Positions 49,801 to 58,731 are shown, counted from the first letter of the stretch. The stretch: 64,000 nucleotides of DNA from Diaporthe sp. PMI_573 (GCA_021399435.1 JAJTUP010000159.1:1-64000), one strand, 5' to 3'. The notes: generated by a model from the sequence alone, not told the origin. Made by a program: numbers and translations.

Positions 49801-50107
49801 CTAGGAACTACCAAGAAGAAGAGACTTATAATTAACATTATATCTTTTCGCCAGGCATACAAACGACAGAAAATCAATAAAGTATAATAAATAAATAGTA
49901 ATAATAACCTTGCAGATACTATAATAAAGGTATTACTAAATAAGGCTTTAAAACGCTTTGTTGATACTAATAAGGTAATTATTTGGGTAGAAAGATATAT
50001 GGACTAAAGTACATAATGAAGTATGGGATGGATCATATAACCGGATATATATAATATAGAAGAAACCGCGTTTTTAGAGGAATTGGCCAAAAGTAGAAAA
50101 CTGCCAA

Positions 50108-50429
50108 TGTAGAATAGGTAATAGCAATAGCAATAGCAATAGCCAAAGGTGTCGGTCCAAAGCAGACCACTGCAGCTGGCCACTTCTAGCTGGCTGGCTG
50201 CGGATAGCTGCTTAGTTATCTCAGGCAGCCACTGGCAGCAAGGGCGCTTGGACCGACTACTAGCCTGTGCACACCTTAGTCAGCCTTCTAGCTGCACCCT
50301 ACTTGGGCGCTTCGCCGCCCACAAAGGGGTCAGCCAGAAGCAACACACGACAGACCCACCAAATTGAAGCTATTTTCTAGCCACTTTGGTAACCCCTTCG
50401 AGTATACTCGATTACGTGCCCAACCAACA
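50108..50429 (+). repeat. Outer Copia 3' LTR
   Basis: 322 bp, preceded by a purine-rich tract (ggccaaaagtagaaaactgcc). Followed by the ctaat duplication. Confidence 0.93.
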
Positions 50430-50434
50430 CTAAT

Positions 50435-51443
50435 AATTATAAACCTTCTCTAGCTTTTATTCTATATTCTCGTCCTATAAATTAGATAGGTTATCTGTTT
50501 CTATTATAAAAGCCTTAAGGCTTCTTACTATTTATAGTTATTAAAAAAATAACCGCTATACTAGTATAAAAGTAGCGCGCTATACTTACAAGCTAGTAAG
50601 AATAACTTATATTTTTAGGACACTGTTTAACAATAATTTTAATAAAATAACCAAAAAAATTTATATATTAGAAAATATTTCTCTAAAAGTACTAGTTTAT
50701 AAGCCTAGGTTTTATACCAACTAATTACTTAAAAGGGCCCTACCTTTTAAAAAGTTAGCTTTTAATTTTTTAAAAAAGATACTTAATTAATAATAATACC
50801 TACTCTTCTACTTTAAACTCTATAGGCTTATAGCGTTTATTATAAAATTAGACCTAAGTCTTAACAGTATATTTTTAGTTTATTTTATATTCCTTTTTAA
50901 TTAAATTAAGTTTTTCTAGCCTTTCTATAATTATTAGTATATTTTTTTAAAAAATACTATTTTTAGTAGACTATTAGTCTAATAATATTAAAAAATAGCT
51001 TATAGCTATAATATATTATAAAAAGTATATTTTAAATAGTTATATTTTATACTAGATTATATATAAAAAATATAGTATATAATAAATTTAGCTAATTTTA
51101 AATGTTTTATTAGTTATAATTTCCTATAGCGGCCTATACTTATATTTAATTTCTTAATAAAAAATCATAACTAGTTTAGATATATTTATTATATTATTTA
51201 TTAGAAAAAAGAAACTTATTTTAGTAAAAATATAATAATTACTCAATTTATATCTACTTTTTAGCTATTTATTATAGCTACTAGTAAACTAGTAATAAAG
51301 TTTATATTTAATTCTTATATAAATTATAAGAAAATTAAAAATAAAGCAATTTCTTTATATAAGTAATAATATAATATAGAGTTATATTAATGTATTATAT
51401 AAAAATATATAAATTTTACTTTAGAGACCTTTAAGCCTAGTAT
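50435..51443 (-). mobile_element. Gypsy relic, integrase region
   Basis: Extremely TA-rich. It is collinear with 6420-6960 of the first Gypsy element (shared runs such as tatagtatataataRgttt and aaagaaacttattttagta), so it is a piece of a related Gypsy element. The young Copia LTR starts within this relic at 51444. Confidence 0.55.
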
Positions 51444-51651
51444 TGTTGAATGGCCTTTGCCATATGGCGTAATGTACGTACGTACGTGTCTGTGCAATTG
51501 ATTCTGAATTCGTTGATGTCTGTGTAAACTATGAAACAAGCGGGGAACTTCGCGCGCAGACCTAAGAGGTCTGCATGCACTCCCTTGCCTGCTTAGTCAT
51601 CCTCCCTAGCCAATATGGCTATGTGCGATCAGCCTCAGTGCTATTCCAACA
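51444..51651 (-). repeat. Young Copia 3' LTR
   Basis: 208 bp, TGTTGAATGG...CTATTCCAACA on the + strand, identical by eye to 58732-58939. Contains a short tandem (GTAC)3 run (atgtacgtacgtacgtg) and a cgcgcgca block. Confidence 0.97.
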
Positions 51652-52077
51652 CTGGGGGTCTTTTGTTTTCTGATCGCACACTCCCTTTGGGCCGGTCGAG
51701 CAAGTTGAATTGCTCGTACGCCCTTTTCCCATAACAAATGAAAATCACCCTGCCCAGGCAGGTTGTGCTGCCATGGTTTTGGTGGGCGTGCGATGTAAGT
51801 GAACCCCCACTTGGTGGTCCAGATCAAGCACTTATTGCACTAACTTTCTCAACCTTCTTTTCAGCACCCCTTCTGACCTGCTTTCCAACCACCTTTTCTC
51901 ACGACTCTCATCGTACTGGCCAGAAGGCTAGAAGGGACTGTTGCCTGTGACTCACTTGTACGAGTGACCCTTTTTTCCAGCCAGTTGAGGTGGTCTGTGC
52001 ACAGCGCCCTTCTGGTGCCAGCACAAAAACCTCACGCCTTTCGCCTTTTGCTTCAACCTTCCCTTCTTCTCTTCTCT

Positions 52078-52152
52078 ATCGCACGACACTCTTTCTCTCT
52101 CTCACACACACACACACATACACACACACACACACCTTGTGTGTCGTGCGAT
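52078..52152 (+). promoter_or_regulatory. CA-dinucleotide tract flanked by a perfect 12-bp inverted repeat
   Basis: Left arm atcgcacgacac at 52078-52089, right arm gtgtcgtgcgat at 52141-52152, around a CT/CA-rich tract (52090-52136). Each arm contains the octamer TCGCACGA/TCGTGCGA. It ends 51 bp upstream of the accessory gene's start codon, so it is probably promoter or 5'-UTR. A dimeric protein-binding site or an RNA hairpin are both possible. Confidence 0.75.
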
Positions 52153-52203
52153 CAAAAACATCTTCAAAACTTACCCCCCCATCGTCACCAAACCTTTCAC
52201 ACG

Positions 52204-52631
52204 ATGGCCAACGCTTTCGGGGTCATGACTGTCGACGAGCTGGACGGGGTGCGCTGGCTGAACCTTCCGACTAGCCAGGTGGTCAACCGCCGGTTCCTTC
52301 TCGCGATGTGCACCAGTGTTCGTACTACCCTTCCTCCCCTTCGCACGACATGCCCTTGCTAACGTACGAAAAACAGGATGAGGAGCGCAACGCCTGCCGT
52401 CTCCCTTTGCGCGATATCTCGATTCGGATGGCCGACGGCGACACGATTCAGCTGGCTTGGGCCAAGCTTATTCGTCGAGAGAGCTACTTCCGTGCGATCA
52501 TCATCCAGTCGCGCGGCAATGTGGCTGGCCGCTGTCCCCAGAAGTGTGGTAACCGTCGGGTTACCTGTCGTACCGAGGCCTGTGTGCGCATCGATGGATT
52601 CTGTGGTGGCGCTTGTGCTGAGTGCGTCTAG
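52204..52631 (+). CDS. Accessory cysteine-rich protein, DUF3716-like, spliced, opposite to gag-pol
   Basis: Two-exon model: 52204-52317 and 52377-52631, 122 residues. The 59-bp intron starts gttcgt, contains gctaac and ends aaacag. Exon 1 gives MANAFGVMTVDELDGVRW and following residues; exon 2 starts DEERNACRLPLRDI. The second half holds CPQKC-GNRRVTC-RTEAC-VRIDGFC-GGACAEC, a cysteine spacing that matches my recollection of DUF3716, a fungal domain of unknown function (C..C....C...C......GACxNC.....H...RC). The missing last part (SHGNRC) follows in frame after two consecutive TAG codons at 52629-52634. It lies inside a Copia element, transcribed toward pol. Zinc binding and DNA/RNA binding are plausible but inferred. 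The family assignment is from memory. Confidence 0.68.
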
Positions 52632-52823
52632 TAGTCGCACGGCAATCGTTGCGGCCACCATGATAGCAATCAGCCGTCCGACTCGGAGGATGAGGATGAT
52701 GAGTCGTACGACTCAGACAACGATGACGAGGAGGATGATTCGGACGATGCTCGCAGTAATGCCAGCGTCAAGATGGAGGACATGGTGATTGATCCCTGGC
52801 GCAACGCTCAGGTGATCGAGTAG
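52632..52823 (+). other. In-frame acidic extension beyond two amber codons
   Basis: After the TAG-TAG at 52629-52634 the same frame stays open to a TAG at 52821. It reads SHGNRCGHHDSNQPSDSEDE, then an Asp/Glu/Ser-rich run, then ARSNASVKMEDMVIDPWRN and AQVIE. SHGNRC supplies the final His and Cys expected for the upstream domain. So this was, or is through readthrough, part of the same protein, giving about 186 residues including the two stop positions. A 45-bp GT..AG intron (gtgcgtctag...gatag) could also bypass the stops, but it would delete the terminal cysteine motif. Confidence 0.6.
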
Positions 52824-53080
52824 GGGGAGGATCGTACGGAGGGTGGTGAATTTTCGTGAGCTGGGTTGAGTCGTGCGTTGAGCTTTTTGTACACTACCAC
52901 AAATTGACTCCCCTCTGACCGTTTTTCTTTGTGCGAAAGTCGCCTGCTCTTTTGTGAAATGTTCTGTCGCACGGTTGGGGTCTTCCCTTTCTGGTTCCCC
53001 TGGGCCAATTCTTGGCCGTCCTTATGTAGCCTGACACTGTCCTGGGTTTGCCTTTGGTTGTTTTCGTGCGATCTGAAGTG

Positions 53081-53250
53081 TCCTGGCTCTGTCCTGGTGT
53101 GTCCTGGACCTGTCCTCGTACGTCCTTGAGCAGTCCTAGCCATGTCCTGAGTTGTCCTGGCTGTGTCCTTTGTGCGTCCTGAAGCTGTCCTGTAGCTGTC
53201 CTGGGCCTTTCCATCGTGCGTCCTGGGCCTGTCCTGGGCCTGTCTCCCTT
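53081..53250. repeat. Phased TCC(TGG) array, 16 units, mean period 10.8 bp
   Basis: TCC cores start at 53081, 53092, 53102, 53113, 53123, 53134, 53145, 53155, 53166, 53177, 53188, 53199, 53210, 53221, 53232 and 53243 (the last is degenerate, TCTCC). Spacings are only 10 or 11 bp, close to one DNA turn. The consensus is TCCTGGNNCTG. It sits in the 575-bp gap between the convergent accessory gene and pol. A further 28-bp direct duplication (tttcttcttgtcctcgtacc...) follows at about 53295-53352. Confidence 0.93.
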
Positions 53251-53398
53251 CAGTCCTCAAGTTTTTTTTTTTCGTGCGGCTGTCCTGCAGCTTTTTCTTC
53301 TTGTCCTCGTACCCTCCAGTCCATTTCTTCTTGTCCTCGTACCCTCCAGTCAAGCACCTCTTCCCTTATTCCTCCTTATAATCACGCCCTTATTCCTT

Positions 53399-56300
53399 CT
53401 AGCTGAGGCGTTCCACGTACGCCTCCACCCTGATCTTTAACGTATTTGTTGAGATCAGCTTTTCCAATGCTCCATTTGGTGCCTTCTTCGTACAAGCATC
53501 AGCTGGGTTGTCCTTCCCATCGATCCACCGTACTTCAGAAATTTCTTTCTTTTCGTACGCTTCCCTCAGTGACATGATGTCAATCATCAGTCTCTTCTCA
53601 TCTGTCGTGCCCAGCCTAACTAGACAGTCGTACAATGATCTTGAATCTGTACAGATAACGACTGGAATTCTTGGCATTTCCAGACAGGTCATAATCTGGT
53701 TGAGTGTCGTACTAAGTGCCATGCCACTGTCAAATCCAGTCATCATCCCATACAGCTCACTCGCCAGTACGCTTCGAGTCACTCTTTTGCACTTAGTTGA
53801 GCTCCAATGGATGATGTTTCCACAGATTTCAAAGTCCTCTCTCGTACGGCCAGCTTCCATTGCCAGTACAATAATAAATCCTAGCTGTGAGCTAAGATCC
53901 ATGTTGTTGGCAAAAGACCCGTCTGTAAAAACATAGAGCTTCGCACGTTCAAGGTCCAGTGGTACAAATGTTATTCCTCTTTCAGGATTTTCCATTTGCC
54001 ACTTGATTCGTACGTTGAGTGCCTCTATATCTTTCTTCTCGGGATCCTTGATTTGTGCGGCCACTGATAGGTCGTACGCTGCTTCCGGTTGACATATTGA
54101 AGCAACATATGCACCCCTCGCACGTTGTGCGACGTACTGTTGGGGTCTATCTTCTGCTTCTGGATCGATTAGGCGAAGGTTTGCGATTTGTCCCTTCTGT
54201 ACGAAGGTAATATTGTCCTCATCAAGTTCAATCCTTCCTCCATTGAATTCAATTGGCTGTTGTGGTCCCAGCATTTGCTTGTCCTTTGCACGGAACTTCT
54301 TCTTCTCCAATTCCTTTTCTTCCCTCCCAGAGAATAGGGGGGTTGCAAACCCAAATGTATCGTCTGTCTGCATTCCAACCAACCCAAATTCGTGCGGCCC
54401 ATTTGTAGTAAACAGCAGACATGGGTCGTACGTGGAAACCTTCATTTCCAGGGCTTCAGTGTGGTGTGAGTGGTATGTTTTGTACCAGTGTAGGCCTGAC
54501 TCTGCTAGCCCGTACAATGGCTTCTGGATCAGAAGAATTGTCCCTGGTGGATACCTGTCGTGCAATTCGGCTGGCAATTCTGCCAAGATAGTGCGCGTGA
54601 GTGGGTCGCGCGATTGTGTATAGGCTTGGGTAATGTCCCTCAATTCCCCTTGGCAGTTGAATTGTTGTACGAGGGTCGGTCCCAGTGCAAGGATTAGCCC
54701 TTGGCTCATCCTCTGGATTGTTGGGGCTTGGGTTAGAATTGCTTCCTTCTCTGAATCCCCATACCCTTGTACGACCAGCCTAGACTTTTCTATCGGCTTA
54801 GTCGACCTGTTCTTTACCTCTCGTACCATCCTTGTCTTGAAAATCCGGAGCCCACTATGTCGTCTTGCATCGTACCGAATGAATTGGAAGACATCCTCAC
54901 TGGCTAGTGCGTCTATTTCCAGTGCATCAGACTCTTCGAACGGTCTTCCAGGAGTAGTGATGACGTTGTCTTGGCGAAGTTTGACTGCCAAATCGTACGA
55001 GTCCTTCTCCTTCTGGGTGAGAAAAATACCCGGCAACCACTGCATGTACGTAACAAATGTTGGTCGTACAGCAGCCCTGCGGGGGCGTCCTCTTCTCCTT
55101 GGTTGAATGGCTTGTACGGTAGCCTTCCTTGGTCGTCCCCTTTTCCTTGGCTGGGGTTGTTCTCGTACAATAGGCTGAGGGGTATCTAATTCGTCTTGGG
55201 GTATGGCTTCTACCGTACGGTAATATGGCTTGACATGTGTTGCCCGTATTTGAATTGGTCCATTTGTCGTACCCACTGTGATTGTATGTCCCTCGATACT
55301 GTCGACTTTGTACGGTCCTTTCCACCCCTTATTTTCTCTCCAGATCAGGACGTCGCTCTGAATTGGTAGAGATAGGGTAGATTGGAGGTCCGGGCCATTT
55401 CTGGTGTTGATCGCACGGTTGACTTCCACCTCGGCTCGGATCGTACGTAACATCTTCATTGCTTTCTGAACTGCTAATGCTCGTCGTGCAATATCTGGTG
55501 AGGGTGGCGAGTCTTGTGATATCCGTGGGTATGCTCCAAAAACTAGGAGTGTTGGTACGATGCCATTTGGTCCCGCAGTATCGTTCAGTGCCTTCACGGC
55601 CATCTGTAGGAGTGTTTCGTCGTCCGTACAGTAGCCAATCTCAGCCTTCAGAATCTCAAAAGCTCTTCTCAGGGGGCCGTGCGAGCGTTCAACCTTGCCC
55701 AAAGCCCAGTGTGCTTCTATGGGCATCTCTTCGCACGTAATTCCCATGATCTTTGCATTGTTCCGGAATTCCTCTGAAGCAAAGTTGGTTCCTGGGTCAT
55801 GTACGATGTGGTCTGGAGGACCAATATATGTGTAGATCCAGCACTTGCAGAGTGCATTCCAGGTGTCTCGTGCGGAAAGAGAGTTGAGAAATGTGGCTGC
55901 TTGAAAGCTTGTGTCTGAGTCGATTACATGAAGTACATTCCTTTCGCCTAGGTGTACGACGTCAATAACCACTTCGTAGTTAAAGTGGCTTTCGTCTTTG
56001 ATTGAGAACTTGAATCTCCTTGGTGATGGATCGTGCAGTTGGCAGAAGTGGCAGAACTTCTGAATCTTCTCCAGGATTGCCTCTTCAACATCATCGTGCC
56101 CTGCATTCCTCAATAGCTTGTATAGCCTGTCCGTACGAGGGTGCCCAAATCGTCTGTGGAGTCTCCTAAGCTGTGGCTCTGTGAGGAATACCCCAGCCTC
56201 CGTACGGCTTGTGTTAAAGAATGCATGTCCCCATTTCCTAACTACCGGAATTGTCGTATCCCCTTGTACGATGACGTCTGATAGGTTGTTGAAGTAGGCT

Positions 56301-56581
56301 TTCAGCCTGTCTGCATCGTACAGGGAGAATAGAAAAGGGGTTGATGTGTCTAGGATATGGTATGTAACACTTCCCAGTTGGTTTACAACCTTGATCGTAC
56401 CAACCGCTGAGATAGCGTCACTATCACCAAATTTGACTTTGGCTGTGTCTGCACCCCATTTGATCTTCGTACCTGGGTTTTCTCGTACGTAGGCTAATGC
56501 TTGTAGCATCCCCCACTGTAGAGAACTTGGCGGCTCCTGTGTCCCAGAGCTCTCCCTGATACTTCGTACTATATGGGTCAT
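53399..56581 (-). CDS. pol: Copia pol: protease C-part, integrase, reverse transcriptase, RNase H
   Basis: 1060-codon open frame. Its first real codons continue the protease (MLQALAYVRENPG...). Integrase zinc finger H142-H147-C177-C180. The catalytic triad is D207, D262, E298 with exactly 35 residues between the last two (VIDVVH, HDPGTNFAS, GKVERSHG). A basic linker with two AT-hooks, KRGRPRK (about 480-486) and RRGRPRR (about 496-502), precedes the reverse transcriptase. RT shows RDITQAYTQS (D649), KPLYGLAESG and MQTDDT (D740-D741) in place of YVDD. RNase H has FTDGSF (D887), SELYG (E942), CTDSRSLYD (D979) and NPADACTKK (D1028). All catalytic residues are present. It lies in the +1 frame relative to gag, overlapping it by 158 bp. 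The N-terminal ~23 codons upstream of the shift are probably not translated as annotated. Confidence 0.95.
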   Translation of the reverse strand: MTHIVRSIRESSGTQEPPSSLQWGMLQALAYVRENPGTKIKWGADTAKVKFGDSDAISAVGTIKVVNQLGSVTYHILDTSTPFLFSLYDADRLKAYFNNLSDVIVQGDTTIPVVRKWGHAFFNTSRTEAGVFLTEPQLRRLHRRFGHPRTDRLYKLLRNAGHDDVEEAILEKIQKFCHFCQLHDPSPRRFKFSIKDESHFNYEVVIDVVHLGERNVLHVIDSDTSFQAATFLNSLSARDTWNALCKCWIYTYIGPPDHIVHDPGTNFASEEFRNNAKIMGITCEEMPIEAHWALGKVERSHGPLRRAFEILKAEIGYCTDDETLLQMAVKALNDTAGPNGIVPTLLVFGAYPRISQDSPPSPDIARRALAVQKAMKMLRTIRAEVEVNRAINTRNGPDLQSTLSLPIQSDVLIWRENKGWKGPYKVDSIEGHTITVGTTNGPIQIRATHVKPYYRTVEAIPQDELDTPQPIVREQPQPRKRGRPRKATVQAIQPRRRGRPRRAAVRPTFVTYMQWLPGIFLTQKEKDSYDLAVKLRQDNVITTPGRPFEESDALEIDALASEDVFQFIRYDARRHSGLRIFKTRMVREVKNRSTKPIEKSRLVVQGYGDSEKEAILTQAPTIQRMSQGLILALGPTLVQQFNCQGELRDITQAYTQSRDPLTRTILAELPAELHDRYPPGTILLIQKPLYGLAESGLHWYKTYHSHHTEALEMKVSTYDPCLLFTTNGPHEFGLVGMQTDDTFGFATPLFSGREEKELEKKKFRAKDKQMLGPQQPIEFNGGRIELDEDNITFVQKGQIANLRLIDPEAEDRPQQYVAQRARGAYVASICQPEAAYDLSVAAQIKDPEKKDIEALNVRIKWQMENPERGITFVPLDLERAKLYVFTDGSFANNMDLSSQLGFIIVLAMEAGRTREDFEICGNIIHWSSTKCKRVTRSVLASELYGMMTGFDSGMALSTTLNQIMTCLEMPRIPVVICTDSRSLYDCLVRLGTTDEKRLMIDIMSLREAYEKKEISEVRWIDGKDNPADACTKKAPNGALEKLISTNTLKIRVEAYVERLS

Positions 56582-58442
56582 GCAGTACGAATTGGCTTGC
56601 CTCAGTCACTTTTGGGGCTGTGTAGATGTCCTCCCCAGTCGTGCGGTGGTTGAATGCAAAATCTACTAGATTCTGTTGGGGGATAGCCTCGTTGTCTGTA
56701 TCCCACGGATCGAATAGTGAACCTTCCACTTCGCACAGTGGATCCTCTCCTTCGTACTCAAGCAAGTAGGTAGCAAAATTCTCCTCTTCCAGGATAGGTT
56801 CTTGCTTGAAGTCTTCGCACGCCTGGAGGTATTGTTTTCGTGCGTCTATCCTTTCCTTGTCTGTATGGTTTGTAGACCAACACCCATCTTTCTTGCATAC
56901 AAAGCATTTCATTGTCTTAGCTGTTGTACGGTATGGTTTGAAGGGTTGTTGTTGTCTTGGTCTGAAGGAAATTCGCGCTGAGGAATGGTGGTTGTTTGGC
57001 CGAAAAGGGGTTTGTGGTGAAGATTGGTGATTGTACGAAGTCCTCTGGCGGTCCTTGAAGTTTGAGCTGTACCTCCTGTCCACAAAATTGATTCCAGCTT
57101 CTTCGTGCGACATGAATTGTTGGATAGAGTCTCTTTCCATAGCTACTTGCAGAGCTGCACGAAGGTCTGCAAATAGGGCCTCGCACGTAGGCTTCTGGTT
57201 GATCATGGCTGGTTCCAATTCTGGTACTGCGCGGCATGCTCTGACCACTGTCGTACGGAGTGCTATTTCACCCTGATATCCCTCTCCTAGAGCTCTTTGT
57301 ACGAGCTGTAGTTTGTCTAAGAGGGTTTCCAAGACCTCCGGTAAGGTCTTGTCTGGGTTTTCTTTCCTTACTCGCACAAATGACAAGGTTGTCCAGTCTG
57401 CCCAGTACTGGCTGTGGTTCATTGTTGTGTTGAAGTGTGTGTCCATGAGGTTATATACTTCGTCCCACCTCTTGTCTGGTCCAATGTGGTATATATAGAA
57501 GTCTTCTGCGCGACCAGAGAGGATGTCTGGAAAGACTGCATGGTATTGATCTTCAGTGATTTGCAGTCGTCTGCAATAACCAATAAAGATCCGTACCTTA
57601 TCGTACAATAGGTCGTAGGGCTTGCCGGTATAGTTCCTGTCTTTTCTCCACCCCTTCTGGAAGGTAGATACTTGTTGAGGGTCTATCGGCCCGTTGTCGA
57701 CGATTCGAGTTGGAGGTAGGTCGTACGGTGCATTATCCATATAGACTGAATGTGCTGTGAGCGCCGTACCATGTTGTTGTGGAAAATTGCCCACCTCTTG
57801 CATGTATCTTGTTCCCGGGGGTGTTTGTCGCGCGGCTTGTGTTTCAACGGTAGGTGCTCGAAGATTCCGTGATGTCTCGTGCGACTGCATTTGGGGCGGT
57901 GGCTCAATTGTCTGTCGTACATGGGCTGGTTCTGGCGCTTGTAGTGGGTAGTCTTCTGCTGCCTTCTCGGCTTCGATGAGTCGTAGAATCCGACTAGTAT
58001 AGGGACCCCTTGATGTTGGGATTCCTCTTGCCTCGATGATATTCAGGAGTACTTTCTTGAACGTACGGTCCACTTTGTTGAATTGGTAGGAAGTCCACCC
58101 TTCAAAGTCGTTAACCAGAGACCCTAGTATGTTGGCCTTGCTTAGGTCTAGATGAATAATATCCATCATGACCCGTGCGAAGTATGTATTGATCTGGGTG
58201 TCGTTCGGTGGGGCATCTAGGTCGATATCTAGGTCCCAGTACCTTGGATTTGTCGTGCTTCGCCATACTTTCAGTGGTATTGTGCTTCCCTCGCTCATCT
58301 CTTCGTACGTCACTTGGTTTCGGCTACTTGAGCTTGCCGCTGTGGCCGAAGCTGATGGTTCTGGTATATTGGAGGATGACATCTTGTGTGGTGTTCTCGG
58401 GTTGTCTACAAGGTGTCCTCTTTGTCGTGCATTGGCGCACAC
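56424..58442 (-). CDS. gag: Copia gag with N-terminal part of the protease
   Basis: 672-codon open frame. A second Met at residue 21 (MSSSNIPEPSAS, 58382) is a likelier start than 58442, since the first 20 residues lack any gag feature. The central part (about 260-470) is the capsid-like helical region, with WRKDRNYTGKPYDLLYDKVR and following. A nucleocapsid-type zinc knuckle CFVCKKDGCWSTNH lies at about 513-526. The aspartic protease active site LWDTGAAKFSTVG lies at about 632-644, after which the frame stops making family sense; the continuation lies in the +1 frame (pol). The switch occurs at a G5 run (coding strand gtgggggat; + strand 56510-56514). A single gag-pol polyprotein needs +1 frameshifting, splicing, or a one-base correction. 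Confidence 0.93.
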   Translation of the reverse strand: MCANARQRGHLVDNPRTPHKMSSSNIPEPSASATAASSSSRNQVTYEEMSEGSTIPLKVWRSTTNPRYWDLDIDLDAPPNDTQINTYFARVMMDIIHLDLSKANILGSLVNDFEGWTSYQFNKVDRTFKKVLLNIIEARGIPTSRGPYTSRILRLIEAEKAAEDYPLQAPEPAHVRQTIEPPPQMQSHETSRNLRAPTVETQAARQTPPGTRYMQEVGNFPQQHGTALTAHSVYMDNAPYDLPPTRIVDNGPIDPQQVSTFQKGWRKDRNYTGKPYDLLYDKVRIFIGYCRRLQITEDQYHAVFPDILSGRAEDFYIYHIGPDKRWDEVYNLMDTHFNTTMNHSQYWADWTTLSFVRVRKENPDKTLPEVLETLLDKLQLVQRALGEGYQGEIALRTTVVRACRAVPELEPAMINQKPTCEALFADLRAALQVAMERDSIQQFMSHEEAGINFVDRRYSSNFKDRQRTSYNHQSSPQTPFRPNNHHSSARISFRPRQQQPFKPYRTTAKTMKCFVCKKDGCWSTNHTDKERIDARKQYLQACEDFKQEPILEEENFATYLLEYEGEDPLCEVEGSLFDPWDTDNEAIPQQNLVDFAFNHRTTGEDIYTAPKVTEASQFVLHDPYSTKYQGELWDTGAAKFSTVGDATSISLRTRKPRYEDQMGCRHSQSQIW
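56510..56514 (-). other. Gag-pol frame junction at a G5 run
   Basis: On the coding strand ACA GTG GGG GAT (gag frame) becomes GG-ATG-CTA-CAA (pol frame), so one extra base is skipped (+1). The protease reads DTGAAKFSTVG in gag and MLQALAYVREN in pol, which join naturally here. Either a programmed +1 shift or a one-base insertion in the homopolymer. Confidence 0.7.
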
Positions 58443-58731
58443 TGCTTCTTCCTAGTCGTACAAGGTCTTGGCTGCAGATATATTCCGTCTGGCGTTCAAT
58501 ATAGCAGTCTTGATTCGTGCGATTTCGAGAAGATTTCGTCTTCCAGGGGTGTTCTCTTCCTTCCTGACTGGCGGGGAGGTCGAGATAGCCTCTGGGCTCT
58601 TAGCACGAGCGTACGATTCTAGTTGCCTCTGCGTCCCGTCTGGCGTTCTGCAGCTGCAACCATGGAGTCGTACCGGTACTCGTCTCTTCACTCTTGCTAA
58701 TCTGTGATCGCACCAAGCAATCACTGATCAG

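Larger units (their letters stand above)
35186..50429 (+). mobile_element. Outer Copia/Ty1 element, RIP-dead, split by a nested relative
   Basis: Two 322-bp direct LTRs (35186-35507 and 50108-50429), TGTAGAATRGGTAATAGC...GCCCAACCAACA, flanked by a perfect 5-bp target duplication CTAAT (35181-35185, 50430-50434). Plus-strand coding relics start with an ATG at 37294 (gag) and continue after the nested element. An integrase piece with TGTNFALIKFRNKV and EAYWSVDKIKHYYRLL occurs at about 47570-47710 (matching DPGTNFASEEFRN / EAHWALGKVERSHGPL in the young element). An RNase H tail with IYTDFYLLYKYLVKLGTTKK occurs at about 49755-49815. Stops are frequent. The element is interrupted by repeat copy 7 and by the Copia element at 39487-46837. 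Removing both restores collinearity. Confidence 0.92.

Noticed and set aside
52808..53353. 181-codon minus-strand open frame, arginine/threonine/glutamine-rich
   Set aside because: It is the translation of the phased TCCTGG array and flanking low-complexity DNA, overlaps the accessory gene's 3' end in antisense and has no domain.
54633..55106. 157-codon plus-strand open frame within pol
   Set aside because: Antisense to the integrase-RT part of pol, which is fully accounted for on the minus strand.
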